DNA of 64,000 nt from Ophioderma brevispina (taxonomy: Eukaryota > Echinodermata > Ophiuroidea > Amphilepidida > Ophiodermatidae). The notes beneath the pieces were generated by a model that saw only the letters and a program-made list of their open reading frames with translations, was not told the DNA's origin and ran no database searches. The stretch lies in contig JAMKCH010001721.1 of assembly GCA_023653785.1 (NCBI GenBank), forward strand, positions 1 through 64,000. Direction: 5' to 3'. Below are positions 20,046 through 32,196 of the stretch, one piece after another. The position numbers were made by a program, and so were the translations under genes. Position 1 is the first letter of the stretch; each line of letters begins with the position of its first letter.

Positions 20046-22559
20046 AGTTATGTATGTAGATTATATTATATCATCTAAATTTTTGATTCCGTATGATTAT
20101 TTAGATGTTTTGGAATCCATGCGTTAAATTGTGTAATTGAATTTTGTGACATCTGAGAGCTATACTTAACTGTCCCGCTTTTGTGTAGCTAAAGGAGAAC
20201 CGTACTAAGATTAACTTAATCCTATAGCTATAAAAATTAATTTATTGCACACAATATCGAGTGGTTTCATGGAACCCGGAATTATACTAACCATAAAAAT
20301 GAATAAAAACTTTTTGTCTGACCATTAGCTCTATTAAATTCGCGCTAGTGAAATGGGATATGTATCATTGTTATGCGTAAAACCGCCGGCACAGTATTGT
20401 CATCCCTTCACACTGTGACGCTTTCATAATGTTTATATACTTTGGGGCATGTGTGACCAAACGTGCTACCGTTATTTTTAACAGAGTTATTGTATAATAT
20501 TCTTCGTTTGTACTGTTCTCCTTTTAATTTATCATTTGTTTTTTTAATTGTCTTAAAATATTTTTTTCTAAGTTCTATAAATATCTCTAAGTACTTTATT
20601 CTATAGTATTTTTTGTTTTTTGTTATTATATTTGTTAATTGTTTTGTGTGTTTCGCCTATGTCCGACTCTAAATCTACTCCTACTTTCCAGCCATTTGCT
20701 TTTGACAGTTCTTTACATCTTTTGACGTACTCTTACGATGATAATGATATATCTAAAACAATTACATCATTTGCCGTTACTTAAACCCTGAAAACATTAA
20801 CAAGACACACCCAAACCATCTCTAAGTACATCTAAAATATCTTATACCATGCCAACGCACGCAGTCTGCAATAAAATTCAATGATATTCTGTTAACTACT
20901 GTCTTGTTTACAGCCCCATTTTCCTATTTATGTATTCTCCGAAAAATGGTTTTACAAAAACTGAGGACGATTGCCTTCCCTGATCGGACATTGAGGATTA
21001 TTACATATGGAACATGTATTCGACATGATCGGCGGGGGGGGGATGGGGGGGGGGGGGGGGGTGCGTCTCTTCTTTCCATCAATTTCTGAATAAATATCGC
21101 CTACTTAGTAGATCCGATCTTAAACACTTCGATTGTCAATGATTGTGATTCGATGATTCGTTGAAAATTCTCCATACATTCGATTAAAACCATTATGGAA
21201 TTATCTACAAACCTTGATTACGTGATTGTTCCGGACTTTCATGACCAACTGGGGAAATCTTTTTTAAACACTATTTCAGGGAAAAAAAAAAAAAGTCCCA
21301 GAGTTAAGATTTATTAATTTATTTATTTCTTATGATTTTATTCCCAGTATCGATCGACCAACTCGCATCCAAACATTTACAGTCCTGGACCATACAGTGT
21401 GTCTCCTGAATAGACAATAATTTTACAAATGATATTCATTCCCCTATTAATTCTGGCTGTTATGGTCAATGATCTTTCAGATCATTCTTCCCGCTCTTCC
21501 TTACTCAACATAACTTATAGGCCTACTTCAACTAAACTCCAATACATAACAGGCATGAATAATGCATGTTCCTTGTTGACTGGACACAAGTTATTAGAAC
21601 AGAGGACCCAGATCAGCCTACAATCAATTCATCTCAAATTCTCTCAACTCCTGAACTCGAATGTCCAATTACAAATTAAACCATTTAAAACATAATTCAC
21701 CAAAAAAACCGTTGGTCACTAAAGGTTTAATTAAAAATCCAATACAAATCAATATAAATTATATAAAAGATATATTTTATAAACCAAGTTGAAGAAAATG
21801 AGTCTACTAAAATTTACCTGGAATTCCCATACCCAGCACATTCCAAAATTTTTGCTAGATATGAACGGGGTTATCCTCAAAGTTAGACAATTTCTTCCTC
21901 AAAGCTGCACTTCACAGCAGGGGATATAATTCACTTATATTACCTTATATTTCATATGAGCCATAGCTGGACTGAGCTAATAATGCGTGTCGGGTGGGGG
22001 TACTGCAAGCTTTGAGGGGTCTCCAGAAAAGAAGTTATTAGAACATGTACGTGTGTAACTGGGTTGCTCTCTGTGTGTGGCTGCTACACCGAACCCTTAA
22101 TTTTCTCTGATCAAACGTTGAAGGTTAATGATTATAAACTTCAGCTTGCCACTTCATGTATCAATACACTATACCTTCTACCGGACGACCTTATTGATCA
22201 GTGCTTTTTTTTAAAACTTTTATGTACGGTGTGGGGGTGGGGTGGTAGTGGGGGTTTTATACGCACCCATTAATGGACCAGGCAGCCCAATACCGGCGCT
22301 TGGTCAAAAAAAGGCCAGGGGTTTAAATATGTGGGACGGGCGTACGTTTCGTAGTCTAATACCCTGATGTTCCAAGGCCCTCTCCTATGGCTAAGTCTTC
22401 CTTCTAGTTAACTCCCCCACTTTAATCTTCCTTCAAATTAATATGAAAAAGAGCTCATCATTCGTATAGTGCTGTCATCACTTCCTAATTTTCTTTTCTG
22501 TCTTTTTCACTCTGTTGTACCTCCCTTAATCCTTGGCAATTTGACTGTCGGGCTTGTCT
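20046..22559. other. No supportable gene; scattered repeats
   Basis: AT-rich sequence with a G-rich tract at 21031-21061 and (TTAT)-like simple sequence near 21310. A strong acceptor (TACTGTCTTGTTTACAG) at 20909 is followed by frames that are each broken within about 20-60 codons, so I do not call an exon there. Confidence 0.35.
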
Positions 22560-22863
22560 TTGACTTTGGTCCAGTGTAATTTTGTATCGATTGTCTGTCC
22601 TGTCCTTTGTTTTTTTGTCTTGATTTGTAATTTTTTTTGTCTGTCTCTTTTCGTAGTTACACGTAAGTTAGGTGAGGTTTTTCTGCATTTTCCATTTTCA
22701 CGCTTAGCGTTTAGAAGTGACCTCGCATCACTATTCTCTAATTTAATTATATCCTATAAATGATATCTGATTCTATTGTTAATCCTTGTTATTCAGTACT
22801 GCCAATTTCATATGTTGATGTGATGATGTTGATGAACAAAATAAATTGATTTGATTTGATTTG
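22560..22863 (+). mobile_element. 3' end of a non-LTR retrotransposon
   Basis: The sequence ends ...GAACAAAATAAATTGATTTG followed by ATTTGATTTGG, i.e. an AATAAA-type 3' end followed by short (TTGAT)n repeats. This form is typical of CR1/L2/RTE-like LINE tails. The upstream T/G-rich 250 bp would be the 3' UTR. No reverse transcriptase residues were recognised here. Confidence 0.5.
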
Positions 22864-22942
22864 GAAAAGCTATAACTAGTTTGCTGTCATCTCCCTGACT
22901 GATCTACTGTTGGAAAATTAGTGATATTAGTGATTAAATATA

Positions 22943-23212
22943 ATGATAATTACAGAGCCTCCTCTCCTTATCTCCCGGTCATATCCTTTGTTAGTATATG
23001 CAAAAAACCAAACAAATCGCATATGGCAAATAAAAACGAGATCTCGTCGTGCAATGTTACAAAAAGGGCTTCTTGACAACGCGATGATCTTACCACGCTA
23101 TGCCCCATATGATTGCCACATGATCACCCGTGTTCCTCCCCCAGTAGCAGGTAAATACTCTGCGTCGACATACTTCAAGAGTTCATCTTTCCAATCACCT
23201 TCAGAACATTAA
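22943..23212 (+). CDS. Candidate ORF or terminal exon, 89 codons
   Basis: The frame from ATG at 22943 encodes MIITEPPLLISRSYPLLVYA at the N-terminus and ends FKSSSFQSPSEH. The middle is basic (TRSRRAMLQKG), followed by a Pro-containing part (VPPPVAG). An AATAAA lies 5 nt after the stop (23217-23222). An acceptor-like ATGATAATTACAG sits just inside the start, and a good internal donor (AGTAGCAG|GTAAAT) occurs at 23151. It could therefore be an internal exon, a terminal exon or an intronless ORF. It follows a LINE tail by 80 bp. No family recognised. Confidence 0.3.
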   Translation: MIITEPPLLISRSYPLLVYAKNQTNRIWQIKTRSRRAMLQKGLLDNAMILPRYAPYDCHMITRVPPPVAGKYSASTYFKSSSFQSPSEH

Positions 23213-24953
23213 TTACAATAAAACAACATTATGTCAATTCCTTTAACCAACTGCTTCTTCTCTCCACGAAAATATCTGTGTAGGTAAACTGTATACTAGA
23301 GTTAGTGCCTGACGGTTCGATCATAGCAGGATCTTCATCAAATGAGCCTAGCGGGGGGGCAAGAATCTCTAGCGTTTACTAAGGTGACGCCACCCCCTTA
23401 CAAGTACAATAATTTTTTGCTAAAACAAATTGTCTAAAATTATCAAAATCGTTCTCATCACGCGTGTTCTCACTTCTATATGGTGCACATTGTTCGTGAA
23501 ATGAATTAAATGTCATCTCCTGTTTCCCCTGAATTCAGTGACCAACTATGTACAACCACGTTCCATGACCCATCAAATTGCTATTGATAAAAACCGACCG
23601 TTATTAAGAATAATAGGACAACGAACTTCAGATTCTCTGGGGGGACTGCAATCCATTGTTATTTTCCAGGAACGGTAAAAGCTTTTGATGTTTTCACCGC
23701 CCGGTTTAGATTGGAAAGAACTACAGCCTCATTCACGAATAAATAAAAGAAAACTTTCTGCTGGGAAGTTTAAATAACTTTGTGATCGTAGATTTTCATC
23801 ATTTATTCAAAAAGAACACGAAGATGATAAAAATCAAATGAAAGAAGTTTGATTGGCAAGCTATGACCTAACACCTGGTGCAGAAACCTACACCCATAAC
23901 TTAATCATATTAATATTGGACCTATTTTCTATCAATTAAAAGTGTGTTCGGCACCGGTTCACATGCAATTCATAATAAGAAAAAAATAGGGGGGGGGGAA
24001 ATGTTTTTTGGGGGGGGGGGGGTGAAAATTTTTCGGGGGGATTTCTTGCTATGAAATCAATAAATTGCAGTAGAAATGGGGTTACGCGAAATGTTACTGT
24101 AAGTTAAGTTCGCATAAACATGTTAGGTCACAGTTTGCCAAACAATTTTTTTTCTCATTAGCTTGTTCACCTTATTCCCTTTCGAATAAAGATGAAATAT
24201 AGGGCAAGAAAATTGAACCACAGTACAGAAACATTAACTTTAGTTATCGGTGAAAGAGGACGGGTAATTTGTGTTCCACGTCATGAAAAAGGCTTCATCT
24301 AAATCGGGGTGATGGTATAGGCACCTGCATCTTTTCAGTTGCATGGGTAATAACAATGACTCGGCAGTCCAGATGGAAAAAGGAATCTGTGAAGTGTTTT
24401 GGCTTCTACATACCGAGCGGATTTACTATAATAATCCCCCATTATTTGCTGGAGTCAATGAATCATGGTATACACCCACAGTCACTGATATTCACTGATA
24501 AATTGAGATGACATTAAATTCATTTTCTCGAGGATGTGCCATAGTAGAAGTGAGAACACACACGTAGAAACTAATTTCCGTAATTTTACGTAAAATATTT
24601 CGGAAGAATTATGTACTTCCCAGGGGTGCGCTTCCTTTGGGCCTTATCCGAGCATTTTTTTCGCTTTGGCATCATGACCTAAAAGGCCAACTGACAAAAC
24701 AACCAGATAAGACCAAAACCATATATACAAAACATAGATTGACAATACGACATGAACCTAAGGAAAACAAGGGGGAAAGGAAGGGATGGGGGATTGGTAA
24801 AAGAAATTGGGAGGAAAAAAACAATGGAAGTTAATGAACCAAAGTAGATGACTGCTACAAGAAATCAGTGGTTATGGAAAAGTGGAGGATGGAGGAGTGA
24901 TGAGCAAAGAGATTGGAGAGCTGCTGAAAATAGAACACTAAGAGTTAATGTGC

Positions 24954-25736
24954 AGTAGTAGCTTATGAAAAAGAATCCCATCTAGAAGTTGGAAGAAAGG
25001 TTGGAGATGTTTTTCGATAGTTTGAAGGGTACCGAATCAGAATTTTTTGGGGGTCAACCTCTGTTGATATGTGGGGGAACTATAAAAATAACGGGGTACA
25101 ATTGTACGTGAGTTAAACAGGTACAGCCCTATTAAGGTTCAAGTCATCATGGGGGTTAAACGTTACCAGTGCACCGATTGTGTTAAACTGTGTCAAATCG
25201 TTCGTCTTACCTATATATTACAATGTTTGGCATTGGTTTTTCGAATTCGGGGCAAATATGTAACAAGGGTCTACAGGGGTCTATAGGGGTTACCAAAAGC
25301 TTGACCTCAAATTGTATATAGTGCTAGTTCCCCAACGAAGTGAAAAGAATTTTCTGCTTCAGTAGGTCCAGGGCCCCAAAATTTTGTTAAAAATTTGACA
25401 CCGGTTCAACCAATCTGAGATTGGATATTGTTTCCCAGAATGATCTTGAACTTTTTCAGGGCTGTAGCCGTGTAAATAAGATTGGAACCTAGACAAACTT
25501 ACCTTATTTAAATCCTTATAATGAGACAAATACATTGGGTACATTTAAACACAATGGGACTTGATTTCAAATTACCCTGTACTAATTTACTACCCCCTTA
25601 TTTTCAAAGTTTACACATTTTCAGAGGTGGGACCCAAAAAATTCTGATCAAGCACCCTTCAAGCGATATAGACCCAAACATCTGTAAAACCTTGCTTCCC
25701 AAACTTCTGATAGGATTCTCGTTTAACCCTACTAAA
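24954..25736. mobile_element. Palindromic foldback element, copy A (partner 51345-51724)
   Basis: The left arm (AGAATCCCATCTAGAAGTTG...GATGTTTTTC) is the inverse of the right arm (CAAACATCTG...CTTCTGATAGGATTCTCG). Interior blocks are also mirrored: AGGTACAGCCCTATTAAGG on the left, CAGGGCTGTAGCC inverted on the right. The same blocks occur in the shorter copy at 51345. No ORF was found. This is a non-autonomous foldback/MITE family. Confidence 0.82.
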
Positions 25737-26221
25737 GGGGAGTGTGGTAATGACCAGGAAATCAGCGAGACATGGATAGGATGAAGCTGAAAAAGAACAA
25801 ATGGATGATGGTAGCAAAGAGGCCGGAAAGGACATAATGATCAAAGGAGGGGGCAAAGAAGAAGACCTGGAAGGAATACCTCCAATAGAATATGGTATAA
25901 AATGGGGGTAAGTAAAAAAAAATAAATCGAATAAATTATATAATTAATTAAGTTAAAATTAATGTATCTGTCGCTACATTCTATACAGTAACTATGAAAC
26001 CGTTAGATTATACGGGCACAATTCAAAGACTACGTCGAAGCCAAAGGATTAAGGATGAAATCCATTTAAAAAAAACTTAATGACGCTCTTGAAAGTGTAT
26101 CAACAACTAGACTGTTCCCCCAGTCTCTGCTATGTCTCTGGGTTTTGAGTGTGTCATGACCAGGATATCACTTGGTTTAAAAGATAATGTTAAATAAAAA
26201 ATTTGAATTTGAAGACGCTAC

Positions 26222-26280
26222 CAGCTCGGAACCCATGACCATGCCGGTCCTAATCACGCGCCCTATATTATACCAACAAC
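26222..26280 (-). repeat. tRNA-like sequence (SINE head)
   Basis: On the minus strand TTGGTATAATATAGGGCGCG (A-box-like) is followed by GACCGGCATGGTCATGGGTTCCGAGC, shown here only to mark the GGGTTCCGA B-box position near 26222-26235. Pairing of the stems is incomplete, so a tRNA-derived SINE is more likely than a working tRNA. Confidence 0.4.
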
Positions 26281-26597
26281 ACTGATTACACAGGCTCATG
26301 AAATTACATAAATGGGAACTATAGGTTGAATAGTCTAGTGTTATTTCCATCGCTTATCATTTTATCACCGTGGACCCGAGGGAGGGTCTAATTCAACAAC
26401 CCTTGGAAAGGCAATATTGAACATGCAGTGTACAAGGAACATATTATGGACATCTAGACATTCAATGAAATTAACATAAATCTTAAGAGGCGTACTAACA
26501 CAATATGAGACGTTAAAATAGACTAGTGATTCATTAATCTGCCGACGATGTAAAAGCGAGTAAAACCGTCTGATATTTCGCTTTTACTTTCAAACCT

Positions 26598-27070
26598 CAC
26601 ATTAGGGTGAGCCAGACCATCAAAAGTCGCCTTATTGCTATCACCTGGGGGGCAAAAAGGCACTAACCAGGGGTGCTTAACACTATGACGTACACCAAAA
26701 TGTATGCTGGCCATTCTGTAGGGGTAACTTAAGCGAGCTAGTGGCTCGCAAAAGATTAAACAGGGGGAGGGGAAAAATTTAAAAGTGGTTCTAATGAGTT
26801 GAATTGATTACCAAATTGTTCGTATGATCACAAGGAGTAAAAAAAAAAAAATGTATGATTGTGCTACTCCGAATTACCCATGGAGTTAAGTTAGTTAAGC
26901 TGAAATAAGTGTATAGGTCAAAGGTTACATTTAGCTTCTACAGGGGGCCAAAATTTTAAAAAACGCTTCAATTTCAGTGGAAATGGTATTCATATTTATT
27001 TGTAATGTAACACAAGTAAAATAGGGTGATACCAATAAGGCTACTTTTGATGGTCTGGCTCATCCACTAA
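26598..27070. mobile_element. Inverted-repeat element, arms about 45 bp
   Basis: GGTGAGCCAGACCATCAAAA followed by GTCGCCTTATTGCTATCACC (about 26605-26645) is inverted at about 27024-27066 (GGTGATACCAATAAGGCTAC, then TTTTGATGGTCTGGCTCATC). The interior is about 380 bp and has no ORF. It is a likely small non-autonomous DNA element; the outer ends were not resolved. Confidence 0.65.
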
Positions 27071-29083
27071 GTTGTGTATTGATGGTTTGTTTCGGACAGT
27101 GTACGATAAAAAAGCAAAATGATCATACCGATATTTTCAAACAAACACGTACGCACACATCAGAGCAGAGATAGAATATACTATTATATTCCAAAGGAAA
27201 ACGAATTTCCTTTCTTGTTCTTCACGCATGAACGGCTTCAAGGCCGCGAAGAAAGAAAACAGAGAGCTTAGGCAAAACAATGATTGAGGATGGGACTTCT
27301 CAAAATTTCCGGAATGTTGTTCCATATTACCCATCATCTTTGGAAGCATTATAATTACAATAACAGAAAATACAAAAACGAAAGCAAAAAAAATTAAAAA
27401 CAAATATTCACCCGGCCTCATCCATTATGCGATGTGTTGATACTGTTTGTTTTTTTTCTTTTAACACGTGAGCATCGTCCTGTAAGCCGATGCCAGGAGG
27501 TGTTGAGTGGTGGTCGCCCCTTGAGAGTTTCCAAATTAGGAAACACTTTTTAAGCGAGTAATAAGGTAAAAAATTAGGGATTGTTACCTATATGAGTAAT
27601 CGTTAATGTTTCGCCCCTCCAATGATTTTTCTCTGCCCCCCGTTTCTTGTCCCATCTGTTACTACTACACATTTGAAACCAGCAAAAAACAAAAGAGGTG
27701 CTTGGAAAATTAACTGACTTTTTTTAAGACGTGATAACTATGAATGTTGGAATATAAAGGACGTCATTCAATGAGCAGTCATGTTGGTAGACAAGATTCC
27801 ACGATAGTGTAGTCCTACATGTGCATATGTGTCAGCGAAAAGCTGTGTTAGACGTGACTAACATAAGCAGATTGTCTCAAAAAATATACAACAAAGATTA
27901 TTTTGGCCCCAAACCGAAGTTCATCTCAACTGCACGTTAAATGATTCGTTTTTTAGAAATGTTCAGCTTCATAGATATGTAGTTCTGTAATTTGGGGTCC
28001 TGTTTCAGGAGTTATGGTCACTTAATCTGATAACTTGGAAAAAAAAAACAAAACCCGGTGGTCCAGTTTCGGCTATCCCGATATCACACAGTTGCCATGA
28101 TAATCAACTCTCATACACACAAATAAAAATAGCTGATAAACGTGTGCTTCTTGTGGATAGAGTGAATGAGTTATAACTTGAAAATGTCACTAGGCCCGTA
28201 CGCGGGGGGGGGGGGGGGGGTATTAATTCTTAAGTAAAGCAAAAGTGTTTTGTGAAGTTCGTTAGTTCGTATTCATGAAGTTTGGCTGCTATCATGTTGG
28301 TATATAATAGTTGGCTAAAGGCACTCCAGTACAATTCAAGAAAACCAGAAGTCACAAATTAAAATCGTTTTCAGCAAAAGTTTTGCACAGGCAGTCATGC
28401 GTTGGCTTTGACATCTGATAAACAGTATCTATCTATGAATTTATGCCATTTATACGCAAATCATCTCTGATTGGTTTTTTGAAAAAAATACTGTCTTTTA
28501 TTCATTACGCATTTCATCACTCATGGGTTTGTTTTGAAGAAATGCATGGAGAGGGCGAAAAAAGATTTAGCCACTAGTCTGATCTTCCTCGACTTTCACG
28601 AGCATTTTCAAAACAACCAATCATTGAATGAATCGCGTTTTTTAAAGTCCTTACTATTCTATAGAGCATGAATTTGAAAACATGTTGGAATGTGACAGTG
28701 TTTTTAATTTATTTTTAAAATTACCTTATAAATGTTATAAATTATGTTCATAATGTAGTGTAGTAAGTTGGAGATTTTTTTTCAAAAAGGTATGACGGAT
28801 TAAGAAAAACTCGACCCAATAAATGTCAGGATAATCGCACTTGACCGATGGGTCCGTGAAGGACGCACGGACCACGGTCGCGTGCGATAATTTATCCTGA
28901 CGAATCACTGGGCTAGTCCTTATCCTTATCATAAAACCCTAGAGCATTATTTTCGAGTGGGTTTTCTTTTTTTTATATTCGTACATATTCGCGAATGCAA
29001 CGCTACCTCAAATATGAATATGCATACTGTGCATTATGACCCGATTTGAAATGCATTGCGTATCTTATGACACGATTTAAACT
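27071..29083. other. No supportable gene
   Basis: AT-rich sequence with a poly-G run at about 28204-28220. The minus-strand ORF at 27137-27421 starts with a hydrophobic stretch but has neither splice sites nor a recognisable family. Confidence 0.35.
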
Positions 29084-29701
29084 ATGCATGTTGGCATTAT
29101 CAATGGGGTGCATTATCGGGCTGCATTATTAAACAATAGAATGTTAATCCTGCACGGCCAGCACGCATTCTTTTACTTTCCCCCTCGAGTGAAAGCGCTT
29201 AACCGTTCACTTGCCACGGTAATGCATTTAATACCAAGGCAGAACGTTTCATTACCACAACCTCCCAGGTTATGTGGCGTTACGAACGGGGAAAGAATCA
29301 GATTGATTTGGTTGGTTGGTTGGTTATGTTGCGTGGCGCCTGTCAACTTATTAGGTTTCTTTGCGCCAAAAGTACATACGTTAAACTAATGGTGCAATCC
29401 GGGAGAAACTTAAAGTCTAACGTTTGGCATTAGTTGAGATTTTGAAGGCGTCATCACAGACTTTCATTTGGTACTCTTTACATTGTGGGAAGTTCGCAAG
29501 GGCATTTGAGAAACACCGCAGCACAGCTTGAGACTCGGGAATCGGCTAGCTTGGTAGCAAAGCCATCCTTGGTGCTTCTTCAGTAGCGGTTGTTAAATAA
29601 ATCTGCGTCATCATCACACTAACCACTAACATATGCGATGACTCACTGTGATCGGATTCCGTATCACAGTACTAACGGTCTCTTCTCAAGCGGAGGATGG
29701 T

Positions 29702-29951
29702 CTATATCCATACCTTCTCGCCCCCCTGGTAAGCGTCCAGATCATACGCCTGGCTGGCACTTGTCCTGTTCACTCCCAATGGTTTTTTTGTCACCATCTT
29801 GATTTGGGTGCTGGGAGTTGCGCCGGGCTTTCTTTTCTTCCGGGCCAACCATGCGGCAAGTCGCCTTTTGTCTCGTCTCTTGGTAGATGGGGTCCTTCCG
29901 CTTCTTTGTTTCCTTCTTCTCATCCTTCACGGTGCGAAGTGATGTAATCAC
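29702..29951 (-). CDS. Basic protein fragment, possibly retroelement gag/ORF1-like
   Basis: A locally GC-richer 250-bp block is open in two minus-strand frames. One reads RRRKQRSGRTPSTKRRDKRR then LAAWLARKKRKPG. This Ser-Pro/Arg-rich style recurs in gag or ORF1 proteins of invertebrate retroelements and in their zinc-knuckle linkers. The other frame encodes VKDEKKETKKRKDPIYQETR and ends before a possible donor (CCAGGC|GTATGA). Both look coding-like, so a frameshift inside one original frame is likely. No zinc knuckle (CCHC) or protease was seen. The assignment is an impression from composition, not a motif match. Confidence 0.25.
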
Positions 29952-30489
29952 AGTTTTCGTCGCAACTGCAGTGGTGGTTTCCGACTGCGTCTGCGAACCT
30001 GGATCACTTCTTCTTAGTTTTCATACAATATTCAAAAAACTGCGCTAAACCCTTGACATTTTCAAATATATTTGGTCAATGGTGACACTCAAGCTCTGTA
30101 TAACTGTAGACCGACGTGGTCCAAGTCCAGGGAAAATTATTGGATGCTCCATAAATTTCCGAGACCGGTACCAATCCACGACCTCACTCAATCAAAACCA
30201 GTGAAGGAATCCCCATGATAAATCGAATCAGATTGACACTCCAAGACAGAGTTTTTATTTTAACTTAAAATAGAAATGCTTATTTCTTTGTTGTTAAAAA
30301 AAACAAGCAAACTTTAACGGCGTAAGTCCTATAAGGTCTATTGAAAATTGCGGTGTTTTACAAAGTAGAGTCCTGGGAAAGGTATGCTTCGGCCATCTTA
30401 TTCAAATAAGTTGTACTGTAACATTTTTTTCAAGGGCACTAAAATTCCACGCTATGCGTTTAGCAGTGTCCTCATCTCAATCACATTGC

Positions 30490-30650
30490 TTATCAGGCAT
30501 AATATATTCTATATTGCAATTTCTTTGTTTATTATTGCATAATATATCTATATTGTATATTGATGTTGAGATTGAAAATAAATTTAATTGATTGATGATT
30601 GATTGATTGATGATGATGATTGATGATTGATTGATGATAACCTCGATTCA
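30490..30650 (+). mobile_element. 3' tail of a non-LTR retrotransposon with (TGAT/TTGA)n
   Basis: AAAATAAATTTAATTGATTG is followed by about 50 bp of ATTGATTGATGATGATTGATG. An AATAAA-like end followed by short GATT repeats is typical of CR1/L2-type LINE 3' termini. Upstream sequence is too decayed to read. Confidence 0.55.
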
Positions 30651-31049
30651 AGACCTTACAAAATAGATGCCTGGACATCAAGAGAAACTTAATGAATAAT
30701 TATCGGCCATATGCAAATCGACTGCGGCTTATTCATCCAAATCCGATTGGTGGATGAAGTAAGTATTGACTAATGCGTAATCGCCGACGTTCAATTGTAA
30801 TCAGGAATTTGTCAAAAGTAACCTTTTAATCAGCTGGTAACTCATCGAAATTTCAATAAGACTAAACATTGTATTACTTTTCACACCTTCGCTCCCAAGG
30901 CTTGCTGCTTATGCAAGTAAAACCAGAGTTGTGTGGAAAGTTCGTAGAACGACGGTATTTCTAGTTATAAATTGTAAAAGTTATCCCAAAATTATCAGAA
31001 AAGAGTTATTAATATTGTATTATGTTTTGATGGTGTATATAAAATAATG

Positions 31050-31255
31050 CTCATGTGTTTTATGACAGATAAGGCAATAGTGGAGTGCATTCGGGGATAT
31101 AATTGCATGCGTGGAGGCATTAATAAAGTAATAGATGGATAGCCCTCGTGCTCACAGTGGCCCCGCTAATGCTTTTTTAATTATTAATGCTTCCAAGCAT
31201 ACATTTATATTCCCGAATGCACCCACTAATAAATGCCTTATCCTATTACATAACG
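31050..31255. mobile_element. Foldback element, arms about 80 bp
   Basis: The left arm (GATAAGGCAATAGTGGAGTG, CATTCGGGGATATAATTGCAT, GGAGGCATTAATAA) is inverted in the right arm (TTATTAATGCTTCCAAGCAT, ATATTCCCGAATGCACCCAC, AAATGCCTTATC). Centre near 31151. The whole 200 bp could form one imperfect hairpin. No coding content. Confidence 0.85.
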
Positions 31256-31492
31256 TATTGTATTTTTCCGGCCATTTCCGTCACCCTCCGTCACCATACC
31301 CACTGATGTAGATGGGATATTAAGCGTGTAAAGTTGGTTTTTTCCTTCCTCTTTCATGTTGCAAAATACCGCGTGTGTGAGTCGTGTGTGTTTGTTGAGT
31401 TGTTGGTTTGAAAAGTTAGAATTAGTAGAGAATTTCGCATATATAAATTTTAAAGTTACTCCACCTCCCGCAAGGGAAATGGCTTACCTTAC

Positions 31493-31564
31493 CTGACCGA
31501 GAACTAATTGGCTCGGGATTTGTGTTCATCAAATCAACGGTAATCGGAATTGGTTTGATATCAT
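31493..31564 (-). CDS. Candidate exon, product unknown
   Basis: The minus-strand block ends at an excellent donor (TCTCGGTCAG|GTAAGGTAAG). The open frame reads DDIKPIPITVDLMNTNPEPI then SSRS, leaving phase 1. The acceptor is weak (ATAATAACTGAG|AT), so the 5' edge is uncertain. It lies 83 nt downstream, in the same orientation, of the block at 31648-31742, but their phases do not match as written. Extra unseen sequence, an error or separate use must be invoked. Function unknown. Confidence 0.33.
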
Positions 31565-31647
31565 CTCAGTTATTATAATATATTTTTTTGTACATTTAAA
31601 CTCCCATAATAAGGCATACTACACTACATCGTTGTCCTTAGATTTAC

Positions 31648-31742
31648 CTTCTCAAAAAATCCACCCCCGGCTTCCACAAAAACCGTCCAATAAAACCGTC
31701 TATGTCTGCAATGTAAATAATGCCGCCAACATCTTTACCCAA
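31648..31742 (-). CDS. Candidate exon with IIYIADIDG motif
   Basis: On the minus strand AATAACAATTTGTTTCAG precedes 95 nt open in one frame only, ending TTGAGAAG|GTAAATC. The peptide is LGKDVGGIIYIADIDGFIGR then FLWKPGVDFLR, entered in phase 0 and left in phase 2. GGxIYIAD-x-D is the sort of strand motif found in NHL, SMP-30 or YWTD beta-propellers, but the segment is too short to assign. Single-frame openness, good splice sites and composition make exon status fairly likely. Confidence 0.47.
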
Positions 31743-31896
31743 CTGAAACAAATTGTTATTGAAAAAAACGTTAAATACTGTAAATTTACTTTGAAAGAAT
31801 CCAAAGTTTGATTTGGAGTGATATCGTACTTTATAAGTTTAAAAACAAAACAAAAACGTTTCTCTGGATATTAATAACGGGGGTGGAGGGAGGGGC

Positions 31897-31965
31897 TAGG
31901 GAATTTGAACCACAGACCTTTCGCACACAAGGCGAATGCTCCTAACCACTAACCACCTAAAGACC
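31897..31965 (-). repeat. tRNA-like sequence (pseudo-tRNA or SINE)
   Basis: On the minus strand GGTGGTTAGTGGTTAGGAGC is followed by a perfect 5-bp anticodon stem TTCGC/GCGAA closing the loop CTTGTGT (anticodon TGT if read as a tRNA) and by GTGGTTCAAATTCC as B box. The D stem and T stem are mismatched, so it is likely non-functional. Confidence 0.5.
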
Positions 31966-32196
31966 TAATAAACAGGGCTGTTAGCATAGCCTATTTTTCC
32001 CAATTTTCCCAATATTTATCTATCGTTCTGGTCGAATGTGTGTTTCTTTCTCCACTTTGATGATATAATATGTTAAAAAATGGGGAGCATCAGTATCGTT
32101 ATAGCTCTTATCCCCCTTTCATTCATGTACGTGCGCTAGTCCATACTACTTAGTGTTATCCATTTACCAAGGGGCTAAAATTTAATTTTTGGATCA

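Noticed and set aside
19714..20127. 137-codon plus-strand ORF
   Set aside because: Coincides with the 192-bp tandem repeat and contains the same DNA twice.
20909..21060. Exon after the strong acceptor TACTGTCTTGTTTACAG
   Set aside because: Frames break repeatedly and run into a poly-G tract; protein-like text is recovered only by assuming several indels.
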